Part shown: piece after piece, positions 33,508 through 42,667 of the stretch
Layout of the letters: each line of letters starts with the position of its first letter
Numbering within the stretch: the stretch's first letter is position 1
Assembly: GCA_949296855.1 (NCBI GenBank)
Contig: CASFRN010000127.1
Location: 1 to 43,018 of the forward strand
DNA: 43,018 nucleotides
Origin: an uncultured Bacteroides sp.
GTDB lineage: Bacteria; Bacteroidota; Bacteroidia; Bacteroidales; Bacteroidaceae
Direction: 5' to 3'
Program-made: the position numbers and the translations under genes
Notes under the pieces: model-generated
Database searches by the model: none
What the model was told of the DNA's origin: nothing
What the model saw: only the letters and a program-made list of their open reading frames with translations

Positions 33508-33600
33508 CAGTTGCCCGTGGCGCATAAAGTTTTCTGATTATTCAACTTAAACGCGAAAAAACTGAAGAACCGAAGAATTTACAAACTTAAAAACAAAAAT

Positions 33601-34320
33601 ATGAGATTCATTTACATCCTTTATCAAATTTGCATCGGGCTGCCTATCTTCTTGGCAGCTACATTACTTACGGCACTTACTACGATGATAGGTTGCTGGT
33701 TGGGGGACGGACACTTTTGGGGATATTATCCCGGAAAGCTGTGGTCGCAACTGACTTGTTTCTTGTTTTTGCTTCCCGTTAAAGTGGAGGGACAAGAGGT
33801 CTTGGACAAGAACACATCCTACGTGTTTGTAGCCAATCATCAAGGTGCTTTCGACATTTTCTTGATTTATGGGTTCTTAGGACGGAACTTCAAATGGATG
33901 ATGAAGAAAAGTCTGCGAAAGATACCTTTCGTCGGAAAAGCATGCGAATCTGCAGGTTTTATTTTTGTCGACAAGTCCAGTCCCCGTAAGATATACGAAA
34001 CCATCAAGCAAGCCGAACGGGTATTGCAGGGAGGAACTTCATTGGTCGTTTTCCCTGAGGGGGCGCGCACTTATACCGGGAGGATGAATCCTTTTAAGAA
34101 AGGTGCTTTCTTCATAGCCGACCAATTGCAAATGCCGGTAGTCCCGATGACCATCAACGGGTCTTTCCGCATCCTTCCGCGGACAGGCAAGCTGCTTTCA
34201 TGGCATCCGTTAAAGCTTACTATCCATACCCCGGTTTATCCCATCGGCAAGAAAGGTGAAGAAAACCTGCAAATGCTGATGACTGAATCATATCAAGCCA
34301 TAGAAAAGGATTTAAAATAA
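33601..34320 (+). CDS. plsC: 1-acyl-sn-glycerol-3-phosphate acyltransferase
   Basis: This inner membrane enzyme (239 aa) makes phosphatidic acid from lysophosphatidic acid. The acyltransferase signatures are complete: NHQGAFDIF (HX4D, His80 and Asp85), FVDKSS, and FPEGARTYTG (the glycerophosphate-binding FPEG motif), then VVPMTINGS. One or two hydrophobic segments are at the N-terminus. It is the last plus-strand gene before a bidirectional terminator. Relatives that acylate other lysolipids cannot be excluded. Confidence 0.95.
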   Translation: MRFIYILYQICIGLPIFLAATLLTALTTMIGCWLGDGHFWGYYPGKLWSQLTCFLFLLPVKVEGQEVLDKNTSYVFVANHQGAFDIFLIYGFLGRNFKWMMKKSLRKIPFVGKACESAGFIFVDKSSPRKIYETIKQAERVLQGGTSLVVFPEGARTYTGRMNPFKKGAFFIADQLQMPVVPMTINGSFRILPRTGKLLSWHPLKLTIHTPVYPIGKKGEENLQMLMTESYQAIEKDLK

Positions 34321-34342
34321 GCTTCTTTAGAAAAGAGAGCAA

Positions 34343-34397
34343 AAAAACGGCATACGGAGACGATTGTCAAATTCATCGTCTGCCTATGCCGTTTTTA
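34343..34397. terminator. Bidirectional terminator between plsC and glmM
   Basis: An AAAAAACGGCATACG... arm and its inverse ...GCCTATGCCGTTTTTA form a stem with ACGAT/ATCGT extension. Runs of A on the left and T on the right fit termination in both directions, as needed between these convergent genes. Confidence 0.88.
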
Positions 34398-34431
34398 TTT
34401 TCTTGACGCTGCCAAGAGACGGCAGGTCATG

Positions 34432-35811
34432 TCAATCGTTGATTATCGCGCAGACTTTTTTCGCCAAACGGTCTGCTTCTTCCATTGTCCGTGCCTCTGA
34501 ATACACACGGATGATAGGCTCGGTATTGCTTTTACGCAAATGCACCCATCCTTCAGCGAAATCAATCTTCACTCCGTCTGCATCGTTCACCTCTTCGTGG
34601 CAATACATCTCCTTAACCTTTTTCAGGATTGCGTCGATGTCTGTATCAGGAGTCAGGTTAATGCGGTTTTTTGCCATATAATAAATAGGATAAGAAGCCC
34701 GAAGCTCGCTTGCTTTCTTGCCTTCGTGTGCCAAGTAGCTCAAGAACAAAGCGATGCCTACCAATGCATCCCTGCCGTAATGTGCCTTCGGATAAATCAC
34801 TCCTCCATTGCCTTCGCCGCCTATCACGGCGTTTACTTCTTTCATTTTCGTTACCACATTCACTTCGCCTACAGCCGAAGCGTAATATTCCATGCCATAC
34901 TTGCGGGTTACATCCCGTAATGCACGTGTCGAGCTAAGGTTTGAAACAGTATTGCCAGGTGTGTGCTTCAATACATAATCGGCAACAGTCACCAATGTAT
35001 ATTCTTCACCATACATCGTTCCGTCTTCGCAGACCATAGCCAGACGGTCCACGTCCGGATCAACAACAAACGCTATATCCAGACCGCCACGTTTCATCAA
35101 TTGCATGATATCACCCAGGTTTTTTTCCAATGGTTCCGGATTATGTTGGAAATCCCCTGTCGGCTCGCAATACAGTTTTTCGATGTGCCTTACTCCTAAA
35201 CGCTCAAGCAATCGAGGCAAGATAATGCCGCCTACCGAGTTCACGCAATCTATCGCTACACGGAAACCGGCTTTCCGGATAGCCTCCGTGTCTACTAAGT
35301 CCAAGGCTAAGACTTGTTCTATATGCTTCTCGCCATATGTCGTATCCTCTGTATATTTTCCTAACGAGTTGACGCCGGCATAATCAAAGTCTTCCGTTTC
35401 AGCGATGCGGAGCACTTCTTGTCCTTCCTCGGCATTTAAAAATTCGCCGTGTTCGTTCAATAGCTTCAAGGCATTCCACTGCTTCGGGTTATGACTGGCG
35501 GTCAGGATGATTCCGCCACATGCTCCTGCCATTGGTACAGCCAATTCGGTAGTCGGCGTTGAGGCGAGGCCGATATCTGTCACGTCAAAACCCATGCCCA
35601 TCAGTGTGCCGCATACTATTTGCCGTACCATTTCTCCTGACACACGGGCATCACGGCCTACTATAATCCGGTTGCTTTTCACTGAAGAAACCCTACGGAT
35701 TAACGTTGCGTATGCGGAAACGAACTTTACCGTATCCAGTGGGGTGAGCCCTTCACCCGCTTTGCCGCCGATGGTGCCCCGGATGCCGGAGATAGATTTT
35801 ATTAAAGCCAT
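34432..35811 (-). CDS. glmM: Phosphoglucosamine mutase
   Basis: This cytosolic 459-aa alpha-D-phosphohexomutase converts glucosamine-6-phosphate to glucosamine-1-phosphate for UDP-GlcNAc synthesis. The phosphoserine loop is ILTASHNPKQWNALK (Ser106), the Mg site DPDVDRLAMV, the sugar loop GGEGNGGVIYP and the phosphate loop RKSNTEPIIRVYSEA. N-terminal ISGIRGTIGG is typical. Bacterial homologues may also act on mannose/glucose phosphates, but the family is clear. glmS, the preceding pathway step, lies about 7 kb away at the right edge. It is transcribed after the DUF4827-like gene, 8 bases apart. Confidence 0.95.
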   Translation of the reverse strand: MALIKSISGIRGTIGGKAGEGLTPLDTVKFVSAYATLIRRVSSVKSNRIIVGRDARVSGEMVRQIVCGTLMGMGFDVTDIGLASTPTTELAVPMAGACGGIILTASHNPKQWNALKLLNEHGEFLNAEEGQEVLRIAETEDFDYAGVNSLGKYTEDTTYGEKHIEQVLALDLVDTEAIRKAGFRVAIDCVNSVGGIILPRLLERLGVRHIEKLYCEPTGDFQHNPEPLEKNLGDIMQLMKRGGLDIAFVVDPDVDRLAMVCEDGTMYGEEYTLVTVADYVLKHTPGNTVSNLSSTRALRDVTRKYGMEYYASAVGEVNVVTKMKEVNAVIGGEGNGGVIYPKAHYGRDALVGIALFLSYLAHEGKKASELRASYPIYYMAKNRINLTPDTDIDAILKKVKEMYCHEEVNDADGVKIDFAEGWVHLRKSNTEPIIRVYSEARTMEEADRLAKKVCAIIND

Positions 35812-35819
35812 TTTATTCT

Positions 35820-36518
35820 TTATTTACCTAAATTGTACGTAATCTCATAATAACACGGATATACGAATCTGGAAGCATACATGGCGGTTCCTTCTTCGTG
35901 GGGGACAATCAGGCGTACACGTGCCACGTCAGCCGACGAGGAGGTGCGCGCAGGCTTAATGTACCGTAAAGGCAGAAGCCAGCCGGAAGGCACCGATGTC
36001 GATTCGTAAACCGCGCTCATGATATAGCTTTGCGTAAAAGCGCCCGAATAGGACTCTCCGCTGATAGTCACTTTATATTCTTCGGGATGAAGCATATACA
36101 TTGGAAGCGACCACGAAGAGTCGACTATATAATTTGTGTAGTTATATAAGCTCATGTTACCGGTCAGCGTATCGCCTAGGTTGAACATATCTTCCCGGTT
36201 CTGCATCGCAATCTCAAAATAGCGCGATAGGATGGAATACGAACCGTCGGTCAGCACCGACTTCCCTTTTCCTTTTTCCACAATATTCATATATACCCCG
36301 CTTTCCTCGAAAAGTACGAATTGGTTTTCTGCGGTCATCGTGTCTTGCGCATAAAATTCGCCTTCGCTTATGATGTCATAATCGTGTGTGGTAATCCATG
36401 CGTTGATTGCATCTATTTCATCTTCTCTATATTCAGCATACGTTTTGCTGTTGTCGCAGCTTTGGAAAAGCAAAGCTGTCAGAGTCATCGCTGTCACAAA
36501 TACTTTTGTCTTTTTCAT
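35820..36518 (-). CDS. DUF4827-like lipoprotein
   Basis: This 232-aa protein has a lipoprotein signal (ALLFQSC, Cys at about residue 20) followed by a conserved NSKTYAEYREDEIDAINAWI opening that I associate with the DUF4827 family of Bacteroidales, which sits next to glmM in related genomes. The mature part resembles FKBP-like peptidyl-prolyl isomerase folds in outline (VDSSWSLPMYML, GLLPLRYIKP), but I see no proof of activity. It ends 8 bases before glmM, suggesting cotranscription and a possible envelope role. Confidence 0.8.
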   Translation of the reverse strand: MKKTKVFVTAMTLTALLFQSCDNSKTYAEYREDEIDAINAWITTHDYDIISEGEFYAQDTMTAENQFVLFEESGVYMNIVEKGKGKSVLTDGSYSILSRYFEIAMQNREDMFNLGDTLTGNMSLYNYTNYIVDSSWSLPMYMLHPEEYKVTISGESYSGAFTQSYIMSAVYESTSVPSGWLLPLRYIKPARTSSSADVARVRLIVPHEEGTAMYASRFVYPCYYEITYNLGK

Positions 36519-36707
36519 TCTGTCGTGTATAGTATAATATATTCCGGTGCCAAAATTAATAAAATGAATGGTACGGAAACCATGTCTCCGTCAGATTTTA
36601 TCATTAATTATCACATTTACCCTTTTAAGTGCTTCCCGTAAATGGACTGCTATTTGAGAAAGATTATTAATCTTACGGCTTGAATTTTGATTTAAAGGGT
36701 AAATCTT

Positions 36708-37322
36708 TCAGCGCATATCAATGACTTCCGCGTTTGGATATTTTTTCGGGTCGAAACGGAAGTAGGCATCGGTATAGGGCTGTTTGGTTTGATAGGAGAG
36801 GATACGGAATTCTTGCGTCTCGCCGTTGGCCAGTCTGACGGTGATGTATAACGGGTGATAGTCGGCGGAAATAAAGACGGCAACCGATTGAATGCTGCCT
36901 TTATTCCGGGGGGTAAGGATGATTTCGTTGCCTGTTTTTCCTTTGATGGAATGTTGTGTCCCGTAACGGTATTGGAACAGCGTCTCGTATGAATTGATTA
37001 AGGCGTACGGATTGATGCTTTGCAGTTCTTCGGGCGATGGGGTGGAGATGGTCACTTCTTCGTTTTGCTCTACGTAGCTCCATTGTGTTTTTCCGTCGAA
37101 CCAGCTTTTTACGCCTCCGCATTCCAAGTAAAAGCATTCGCCTTTCAAAGCTAAAATGCCTTGTTGGGTACCTCCAAAGCGGATGTATACGCCTCCAGCT
37201 TGGCGGTAGGCTTCGGCCGTTCGGTCGAGTATGGTTTTCGCACGGTTATTTTCGTCAGCGTATAAGTGGAAAGAGGCTAACAGGGTCATCAAGCAGATTA
37301 TAAAACAACGGTTCTTTTTCAT
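36708..37322 (-). CDS. LolA-like outer membrane lipoprotein carrier
   Basis: This periplasmic protein of 204 aa has a signal peptide (MKKNRCFIICLMTLLASFHLYA) and a LolA-like half-barrel: AKTILDRTAEAYRQAGGVYI, then GECFYLECGGVKSWFDGKTQ, WSYVEQNEEVTISTPSPEEL, NPYALINSY and a final strand. It would shuttle lipoproteins from the inner to the outer membrane; Bacteroidales have several paralogues, so a dedicated role is not assured. It is downstream of ftsK by 19 bases, a common arrangement. A 189-base gap to the next gene holds nothing recognisable. Confidence 0.88.
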   Translation of the reverse strand: MKKNRCFIICLMTLLASFHLYADENNRAKTILDRTAEAYRQAGGVYIRFGGTQQGILALKGECFYLECGGVKSWFDGKTQWSYVEQNEEVTISTPSPEELQSINPYALINSYETLFQYRYGTQHSIKGKTGNEIILTPRNKGSIQSVAVFISADYHPLYITVRLANGETQEFRILSYQTKQPYTDAYFRFDPKKYPNAEVIDMR

Positions 37323-37341
37323 ATCGCAATTATTTCAGGTT

Positions 37342-39822
37342 TTAATTTTTTAAATTGTTCATACGCATGGCGAGGTCGTTTTCATCCATGCAGAGTACTT
37401 CGCGCGCTTTGCTTCCGTTGGCAGGCCCTACGATTCCTGCACGTTCCAACTGGTCCATGATACGTCCTGCGCGGTTGTATCCGATGGAGAATTTGCGCTG
37501 GATGAGCGAGGTGGAGCCTTGCTGGTGATAGATGAGCAGGCGGGCGGCTTCCTCGAAGAGCGGGTCCAGACGGTTCATGTCCACATCGGCGCCGCTGTTT
37601 CCGCTTTCGGAATCGTCTTCTGCTTCGGGAAGGAGGAAGGGAGTGGGATATCCCTGCTGGCTGCTGATGAAACCGACGATACGTTCCACTTCAGGCGTAT
37701 CGACAAACGCGCACTGTACACGCACCGGGTCGTTTCCTTGCAGATAAAGCATATCACCTTTACCGATGAGTTGTTGTGCGCCCGGACGGTCGAGGATGGT
37801 ACGCGAGTCCATCATCGAGGCTACGCGGAACGCTACACGGGCAGGGAAGTTTGCCTTAATGGTTCCTGTGATGATATTGGTTGTAGGACGTTGGGTAGCG
37901 ATGATGGCATGGATGCCTACCGCTCGTGCCAGCTGGGCAATGCGGCAGATTGGGAGTTCTACTTCTTTGCCTGCGGTCATAATCAGATCGCCGAATTCAT
38001 CGATGATGATGACGATGTAAGGCATGAAGCGGTGTCCGTTTTCCGGATTCAGCTGGCGGTTGATGAATTTAGCGTTATACTCGCGGATGTTGCGGCATCC
38101 GGCTTTCTGTAATAAGTCGTACCGTGTGTCCATTTCTGTGCAGAGCGAATTGAGGGTTTGCACCACTTTGGTCACATCGGTGATGATGGCACTGTCCGAA
38201 TCGGGCAGCTTAGCGAGATAGTGGTTCTCTATTGGCGCGTAGATGGCAAACTCTACTTTCTTAGGGTCTACAATGACGAATTTCAGTTCACTGGGGTGCT
38301 TCTTATATAATAAGGAGGTGACGATGGCATTCAGCCCGACCGATTTACCTTGCCCTGTGGCTCCTGCCACCAACATATGCGGGGCTTTGGCAAGGTCGAC
38401 GATGAACACGTCGTTGGTGATGGTTTTCCCTAACGCTACCGGAAGCTCGTAAGTGGTGTCTTGAAACTTCTTGCTGCTTAAGATGCTGCTCATCGGCACG
38501 ATGCGTGGGTTGGCGTTCGGCACTTCGATGCCGATGGTTCCTTTACCGGGGATAGGGGCGATGATGCGGATGCCTAAAGCCGAAAGGCTTAAAGCTATGT
38601 CATCTTCCAGGTTACGGATGCGGTTGATGCGCACCCCTTCGGCTGGAGTGATTTCGTAAAGCGTGACGGTAGGGCCGACGCTTGCTTTGATGGAACTGAT
38701 TTCTATTCCGAAGCTGCGCAGCACTTGGATGATGCGGTCTTTGTTGGCATTCTGCTCTTCCATGTCGATGGCAGGCGTATGGTCGTTGTACGCGTCGAGC
38801 AAGTCAAGGGTAGGGAAGCGGTAGTGTTCCAAGTCTAAACGCGGGTTATAGGGCTGGCTTAGTTTTCCGCGTGGAGTTTCTTCCTCTTCTTCGGGTGCTT
38901 CTTCGATTTCGAAGGTTGGTTCATCTGTAGCTTTCGTGTTTTTTTCAGAGACAGGTTGGGAGCCTGCGGTGACTTGTTCTTTGGGTTGCTCCCGTGTTTC
39001 GGGTGTGCATGCAGGCGTTTTATCCGCGCTTTTCTCTATTACGGGATTCAACTCTATTTCTATGGGCTGATGGTCGGGCTCATCTTGCGGCGTGTCGGGA
39101 ACGGGAGGGGCCGGACATTGGGGGGATTCTTTTTCAAGAGGTTGTCGGGCCTGTTCTGTTGCTGCAGACGCTTGCTGTGCTTTCTTCTCTCGTATCGAGA
39201 GGGTAGGATGGAAGGCTTTGCGCACTACTTGCATCGTTTCGCGCGTAAAGAAGATGCCGATAAGCACTAAGGTAACCAGTAAAGTAAGGATGAGTCCCGG
39301 TGCGCCTATCTGAGAGCAAATCCATCGGCTCGCGTTGTATCCGTGCAGTCCTCCTGGATAGAGGAAAGAGTCTTGGAACGTTCCTCCGAACGCAAATCCT
39401 AATGTTATGGAAAGCCATACCATTAGAACCGCACAGCCCGTGAACCATTTCCATAACGTGAACTGGTAGGCTTTCATCAGTTTCATGCCGCACACGATGA
39501 GAAACACTACAATAAGGTAGGCGGAAATGCCGAAGCAATCGTTGACGAGGAATTGCGAGAGTTGCGCCCCTCGTGCTCCGGCATAGTTTTGGATGCCATT
39601 GCTTGTCTCAAGCAATTCTCCTGGGCCGGGATGCGCCAAGATGCTTTGGTCGTTTCCTCCTGTAAAGAAGAAGGAGCTGAAAGCCAATAACATATATACG
39701 CCGAAAATGACGCAGAGCAGCCCGATGATGAAATGTATAGTTTCGCCTTTGATGGCGTTTATCATCTTTTTGGGGGTGATGATTTTGTCTTTGTTTTCTT
39801 TTGTTTCTGTCTTTTTCTTCAT
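37342..39822 (-). CDS. ftsK: DNA translocase FtsK
   Basis: This 826-aa membrane-anchored motor pumps DNA during chromosome segregation at the septum. Four membrane helices fill residues 30-200. A charged, low-complexity linker (about 210-330; Glu/Pro/Thr-rich) follows, then the RecA-like motor with the Walker A motif GATGQGKS (Lys493), Walker B IIIDEFGDL and RPTTNIITGTIKANFPAR. The C-terminal winged-helix gamma domain (STSLIQRKFSIGYNRAGRIM) reads KOPS-like sequences. It is divergent from the DUF5063 gene, with a shared control region. Confidence 0.97.
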   Translation of the reverse strand: MKKKTETKENKDKIITPKKMINAIKGETIHFIIGLLCVIFGVYMLLAFSSFFFTGGNDQSILAHPGPGELLETSNGIQNYAGARGAQLSQFLVNDCFGISAYLIVVFLIVCGMKLMKAYQFTLWKWFTGCAVLMVWLSITLGFAFGGTFQDSFLYPGGLHGYNASRWICSQIGAPGLILTLLVTLVLIGIFFTRETMQVVRKAFHPTLSIREKKAQQASAATEQARQPLEKESPQCPAPPVPDTPQDEPDHQPIEIELNPVIEKSADKTPACTPETREQPKEQVTAGSQPVSEKNTKATDEPTFEIEEAPEEEEETPRGKLSQPYNPRLDLEHYRFPTLDLLDAYNDHTPAIDMEEQNANKDRIIQVLRSFGIEISSIKASVGPTVTLYEITPAEGVRINRIRNLEDDIALSLSALGIRIIAPIPGKGTIGIEVPNANPRIVPMSSILSSKKFQDTTYELPVALGKTITNDVFIVDLAKAPHMLVAGATGQGKSVGLNAIVTSLLYKKHPSELKFVIVDPKKVEFAIYAPIENHYLAKLPDSDSAIITDVTKVVQTLNSLCTEMDTRYDLLQKAGCRNIREYNAKFINRQLNPENGHRFMPYIVIIIDEFGDLIMTAGKEVELPICRIAQLARAVGIHAIIATQRPTTNIITGTIKANFPARVAFRVASMMDSRTILDRPGAQQLIGKGDMLYLQGNDPVRVQCAFVDTPEVERIVGFISSQQGYPTPFLLPEAEDDSESGNSGADVDMNRLDPLFEEAARLLIYHQQGSTSLIQRKFSIGYNRAGRIMDQLERAGIVGPANGSKAREVLCMDENDLAMRMNNLKN

Positions 39823-39852
39823 GATTGAATAGGGAAATAGTGAAAATCAAAC

Positions 39853-39884
39853 GCAAATGTACGAATATTTTTTTGTATTTTTGC
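39853..39884. promoter_or_regulatory. Divergent -7 elements of ftsK and the DUF5063 gene
   Basis: On the minus strand TACATTTGC (39853-39861) faces ftsK; on the plus strand TATTTTTGC (39876-39884) faces the DUF5063 gene. They are only 14 bases apart, so the two polymerases would compete for the same DNA. Neither has an obvious -33 TTTG. Confidence 0.5.
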
Positions 39885-39903
39885 GCCGCAATCAAAAATC
39901 GTT

Positions 39904-40560
39904 ATGGAAAAGAATACATCTGCTATTTACGACAAGAACACTGTGGAATTCGTGACAGTAGCCGCCGGGTTTTGTGGCTTCATCGAGCGGACAGACGAAA
40001 TAGGGCGCCGGCCGTTTATAGACAAGGCATTGAAGTTGCTTCCTTTGCTTTACCTGAAAGCGTCGTTGCTGCCCGAATATGCGGTGCGGGTGGACGAATC
40101 CGACCCCGAGACGTTTGTGACGGAAGTCGATTATGAACGGGTGCGTGGCAGGGTGGCGGCATTGATGGGCAGGTATGATGATTACCTCGATGTGTTTCTC
40201 GATGATATGGCCTATAGTGACACGCCTATCGGACAGACAATTTCCGAAAGTATAGCGGACATTTACCAACCTTTGAAAGACTTTGTATGCGTTTATCGGT
40301 TAGGGCTCGGCCGGACCATGAACGATGCTTTGGTGATTTGCCGTGAGCAGTTTGGCGAGTTTTGGGGACAACGCTTGTTGAATGTCATGCGTGCCCTGCA
40401 CGATGTGAAATACAATACACACGCTGAAGCGGATGAAGAGGAAGGCGGAGTGCCGTCATCCGTTTTCGACGTGGATGCCGGTTATACGGAAGACGATTTA
40501 TATGAAGGTTTAGAAGCTGGTGATGAGGATGAAGAACAAGATGATTACATTACGGAATAA
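39904..40560 (+). CDS. DUF5063 protein
   Basis: This soluble 218-aa all-alpha protein of unknown function has the family features: TVEFVTVAAGFCGFIE opening, KALKLLPLLYLKASLLP and FGEFWGQRLLNVMRALHDVKY, and a strongly acidic tail (EADEEEGG ... DEDEEQDDYITE). The 3' end overlaps the exonuclease start by 20 bases, so translation is coupled. The same order is seen in other Bacteroidales, suggesting a working link to the nuclease or methylase. No enzyme motif is visible. Confidence 0.85.
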   Translation: MEKNTSAIYDKNTVEFVTVAAGFCGFIERTDEIGRRPFIDKALKLLPLLYLKASLLPEYAVRVDESDPETFVTEVDYERVRGRVAALMGRYDDYLDVFLDDMAYSDTPIGQTISESIADIYQPLKDFVCVYRLGLGRTMNDALVICREQFGEFWGQRLLNVMRALHDVKYNTHAEADEEEGGVPSSVFDVDAGYTEDDLYEGLEAGDEDEEQDDYITE

Positions 40561-41164
40561 GATATCGAAACAACAAGTGTCTGAAATGCCGAAAGAAAAT
40601 TTCTCCGGGCGTATCTTCGTGGTTTATACCGAAGCCGATGCACGGAAAGCGGTAGAGTATCTCAATACGCATTCTATCGTTGGGGTAGATACGGAGACAC
40701 GCCCTTCTTTTCGGCGGGGAACGGTGCACAACGTGGCACTTTTGCAGATTTCCACTCATGATACTTGTTTTTTGTTCCGCCTGAATTATTTAGGGCTGCC
40801 TGATTTCTTAGATGAGTTTTTGCGGAATAATGTACTGAAGGTCGGCTTGTCTTTGCGGGATGATTTCGCTATGCTCCGCAAGCGGAATCAAGGTGATTTG
40901 AACGATGGGAATTGGGTGGAACTGCAGGATTATGTGCCACGTTTCGGCATCGAAGAGAAAAGTTTGCAAAAGATTTATGCGCTGCTTTTCGGAAAGAAGA
41001 TTTCGAAGGCGCAACGTTTATCGAACTGGGAAGCCGAAGTGTTGACCGAAGCGCAACAGCTTTATGCCGCTACCGATGCATGGGCGTGTGTGGAAATTTA
41101 TAATTATTTGGAAGAACTCCGTGCCCACGGTCATTATCAGATAGAGAAAGTGGAGGAGGAATAA
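40541..41164 (+). CDS. RNase D-like 3'-5' exonuclease (DEDDy)
   Basis: This 207-aa single-domain DEDD exonuclease has motif I VGVDTETRPSF (Asp50, Glu52), motif II around LKVGLSLRDDFAML, and motif III YAATDAWACVEIY (Tyr-x3-Asp). No HRDC domain follows, so it is shorter than true RNase D. RNA or DNA as substrate is not decided. ATG 40541 (MITLRNKISKQQ) is preferred since relatives start with NKISK; an upstream ATG (40520) is possible. It overlaps the DUF5063 stop by 20 bases. Confidence 0.9.
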   Translation: MITLRNKISKQQVSEMPKENFSGRIFVVYTEADARKAVEYLNTHSIVGVDTETRPSFRRGTVHNVALLQISTHDTCFLFRLNYLGLPDFLDEFLRNNVLKVGLSLRDDFAMLRKRNQGDLNDGNWVELQDYVPRFGIEEKSLQKIYALLFGKKISKAQRLSNWEAEVLTEAQQLYAATDAWACVEIYNYLEELRAHGHYQIEKVEEE

Positions 41165-41174
41165 TAACATAGAG

Positions 41175-41197
41175 TTGGCCGGGTGGCCAAGGTTTTT
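41175..41197 (+). terminator. Hairpin after exonuclease gene
   Basis: TTGGCC-GGGT-GGCCAA then GGTTTTT forms a 6-bp stem with a 4-base loop and a T-run, 11 bases after the stop. It may limit read-through into the methylase gene 36 bases downstream. Confidence 0.65.
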
Positions 41198-41232
41198 GTC
41201 ATATAGCCAACTTGTTAAAAGAAAAAATTGCA

Positions 41233-42426
41233 ATGAACGTGTCATACAAAAGAGTTTATTTGAAATCCGGTAAGGAAGAATCGTTGAAACGTTTTCACCC
41301 GTGGGTCTTCTCGGGTGCCATCGCCCGGGTAGAGGGCGAGCCGGAAGAGGGTGAAGTTGTGGATGTCTATACGTCGCAGAAAGAATTCATCGCTTGCGGG
41401 CATTTTCAGGTAGGAAGCATTGTCGTACGTGTCTTGTCTTTTGCGCAGGAAACTATCGGCCACGCTTTTTGGGTGCGTAGGCTGACGTGCGCGAAGGGAG
41501 TGCGTGAGGCATTGGGCTTGGTAAATAATCCACGGACCGATACCTATCGGCTGGTGCACGGCGAAGGAGATAATTTGCCCGGATTGATTATCGACGTTTA
41601 TGGAAAGACGGCTGTCATGCAGGCACACTCGGCAGGGATGCATCTCGACCGTATGGAGATAGCCGATGCACTGACCGAGGTAATGGATGGTGCGATTGAA
41701 AACATTTATTATAAGTCGGAAGCGACTCTTCCTTTTAAAGCCGATTTGCTGGCAAGAGAGAACGGGTTTATTAAAGGGGGCAGTGTGGAGAATGTAGCGA
41801 TGGAAAACGGATTGAAATTCCATGTCGATTGGCTGAAAGGGCAGAAGACGGGGTTCTTCGTCGACCAACGGGAGAACCGTAGGTTGTTGGAACAATATGC
41901 GGCAGGGCGTAATGTGCTGAATATGTTCTGTTATACGGGAGGTTTTTCGTTCTATGCCATGCGCGGCGGAGCGAAGCTGGTGCATTCGGTGGATAGTTCG
42001 GCCAAGGCTATCGACTTGACAAACGAAAACGTAAGGTTGAATTTCCCTGATGACCCGCGCCATCAGGCGTTTGCTGAAGACGCTTTCAAGTTTCTCGACC
42101 GCATGGGCAGCCAATATGACTTGATAATCCTCGACCCTCCTGCCTTTGCCAAGCACCGGGATGCGCTCCGTAACGCTTTGCGTGGTTACACTAAGCTGAA
42201 TGCGAAGGCTTTCGAGAAGATTCGTCCGGGAGGCATCTTGTTCACTTTCTCGTGTTCGCAAGTCGTGACAAAGGATAATTTCCGTAATGCGGTCTTTACG
42301 GCAGCGGCTCAAACAGGGCGTAGCGTCCGTATTCTTCATCAGTTGACCCAGCCTGGCGACCATCCGGTAAACATTTACCATCCCGAAGGCGAGTACCTGA
42401 AAGGATTGGTGTTGTATGTAGAATGA
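41233..42426 (+). CDS. Class I SAM-dependent rRNA methyltransferase, RlmI-like
   Basis: This 397-aa enzyme is expected to make 5-methylcytosine in 23S rRNA. Its N-terminal PUA domain (residues 1-75; YLKSGKEESLKRFHPWVFSG) is followed by a linker and a Rossmann methylase domain: KTGFFVDQRENRRLL, NMFCYTGGFSFYAMRGGA (SAM loop), DLIILDPPAFAKH (motif IV), and FSCSQVV with the catalytic Cys. The start is ATG 41233; the preceding TTG-initiated version is not favoured. It is last of the DUF5063-exonuclease-methylase set. A hairpin (42447-42466) follows. Confidence 0.93.
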   Translation: MNVSYKRVYLKSGKEESLKRFHPWVFSGAIARVEGEPEEGEVVDVYTSQKEFIACGHFQVGSIVVRVLSFAQETIGHAFWVRRLTCAKGVREALGLVNNPRTDTYRLVHGEGDNLPGLIIDVYGKTAVMQAHSAGMHLDRMEIADALTEVMDGAIENIYYKSEATLPFKADLLARENGFIKGGSVENVAMENGLKFHVDWLKGQKTGFFVDQRENRRLLEQYAAGRNVLNMFCYTGGFSFYAMRGGAKLVHSVDSSAKAIDLTNENVRLNFPDDPRHQAFAEDAFKFLDRMGSQYDLIILDPPAFAKHRDALRNALRGYTKLNAKAFEKIRPGGILFTFSCSQVVTKDNFRNAVFTAAAQTGRSVRILHQLTQPGDHPVNIYHPEGEYLKGLVLYVE

Positions 42427-42446
42427 TAAGATTCCAGATATATGTA

Positions 42447-42466
42447 CCAAAGGCTAAGAGCCTTGG
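42447..42466 (+). terminator. Hairpin after RlmI-like gene
   Basis: CCAAAGGCT and AGCCTTGG pair (one bulged base) around a 3-base loop, followed by ATTT only. A weak terminator candidate. Confidence 0.4.
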
Positions 42467-42508
42467 ATTTCCGCTTAAAACAACTTAAGTAACTAATCAA
42501 AATTATCT

Positions 42509-42607
42509 TATGGCACACAGATAACACAGATGAGACTGATTTACACAGATTGTTTTTAAAATAATATCTGTGGTCATCTGTTAAATCAGTGTTATCTGTG
42601 TGCCATA
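42509..42607. repeat. GCACACAGATAACACAG-type hairpin
   Basis: The left arm 42509-42529 (TATGGCACACAGATAACACA...) pairs with the right arm 42587-42607 at 20 of 21 positions. Between them are further ACACAGAT-type imperfect inverted copies. It fills the gap before glmS, with no gene in it. Confidence 0.85.
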
Positions 42608-42667
42608 GTATAAGTTAATTCTTGTACACTTACTTAGCATTTGGCACACCCTTTCCGGCGCTTGTTT

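Noticed and set aside
41242-42450. 402-codon open frame antisense to the RlmI-like gene
   Set aside because: No domain is visible and it lies opposite a fully supported methyltransferase; chance antisense openness.
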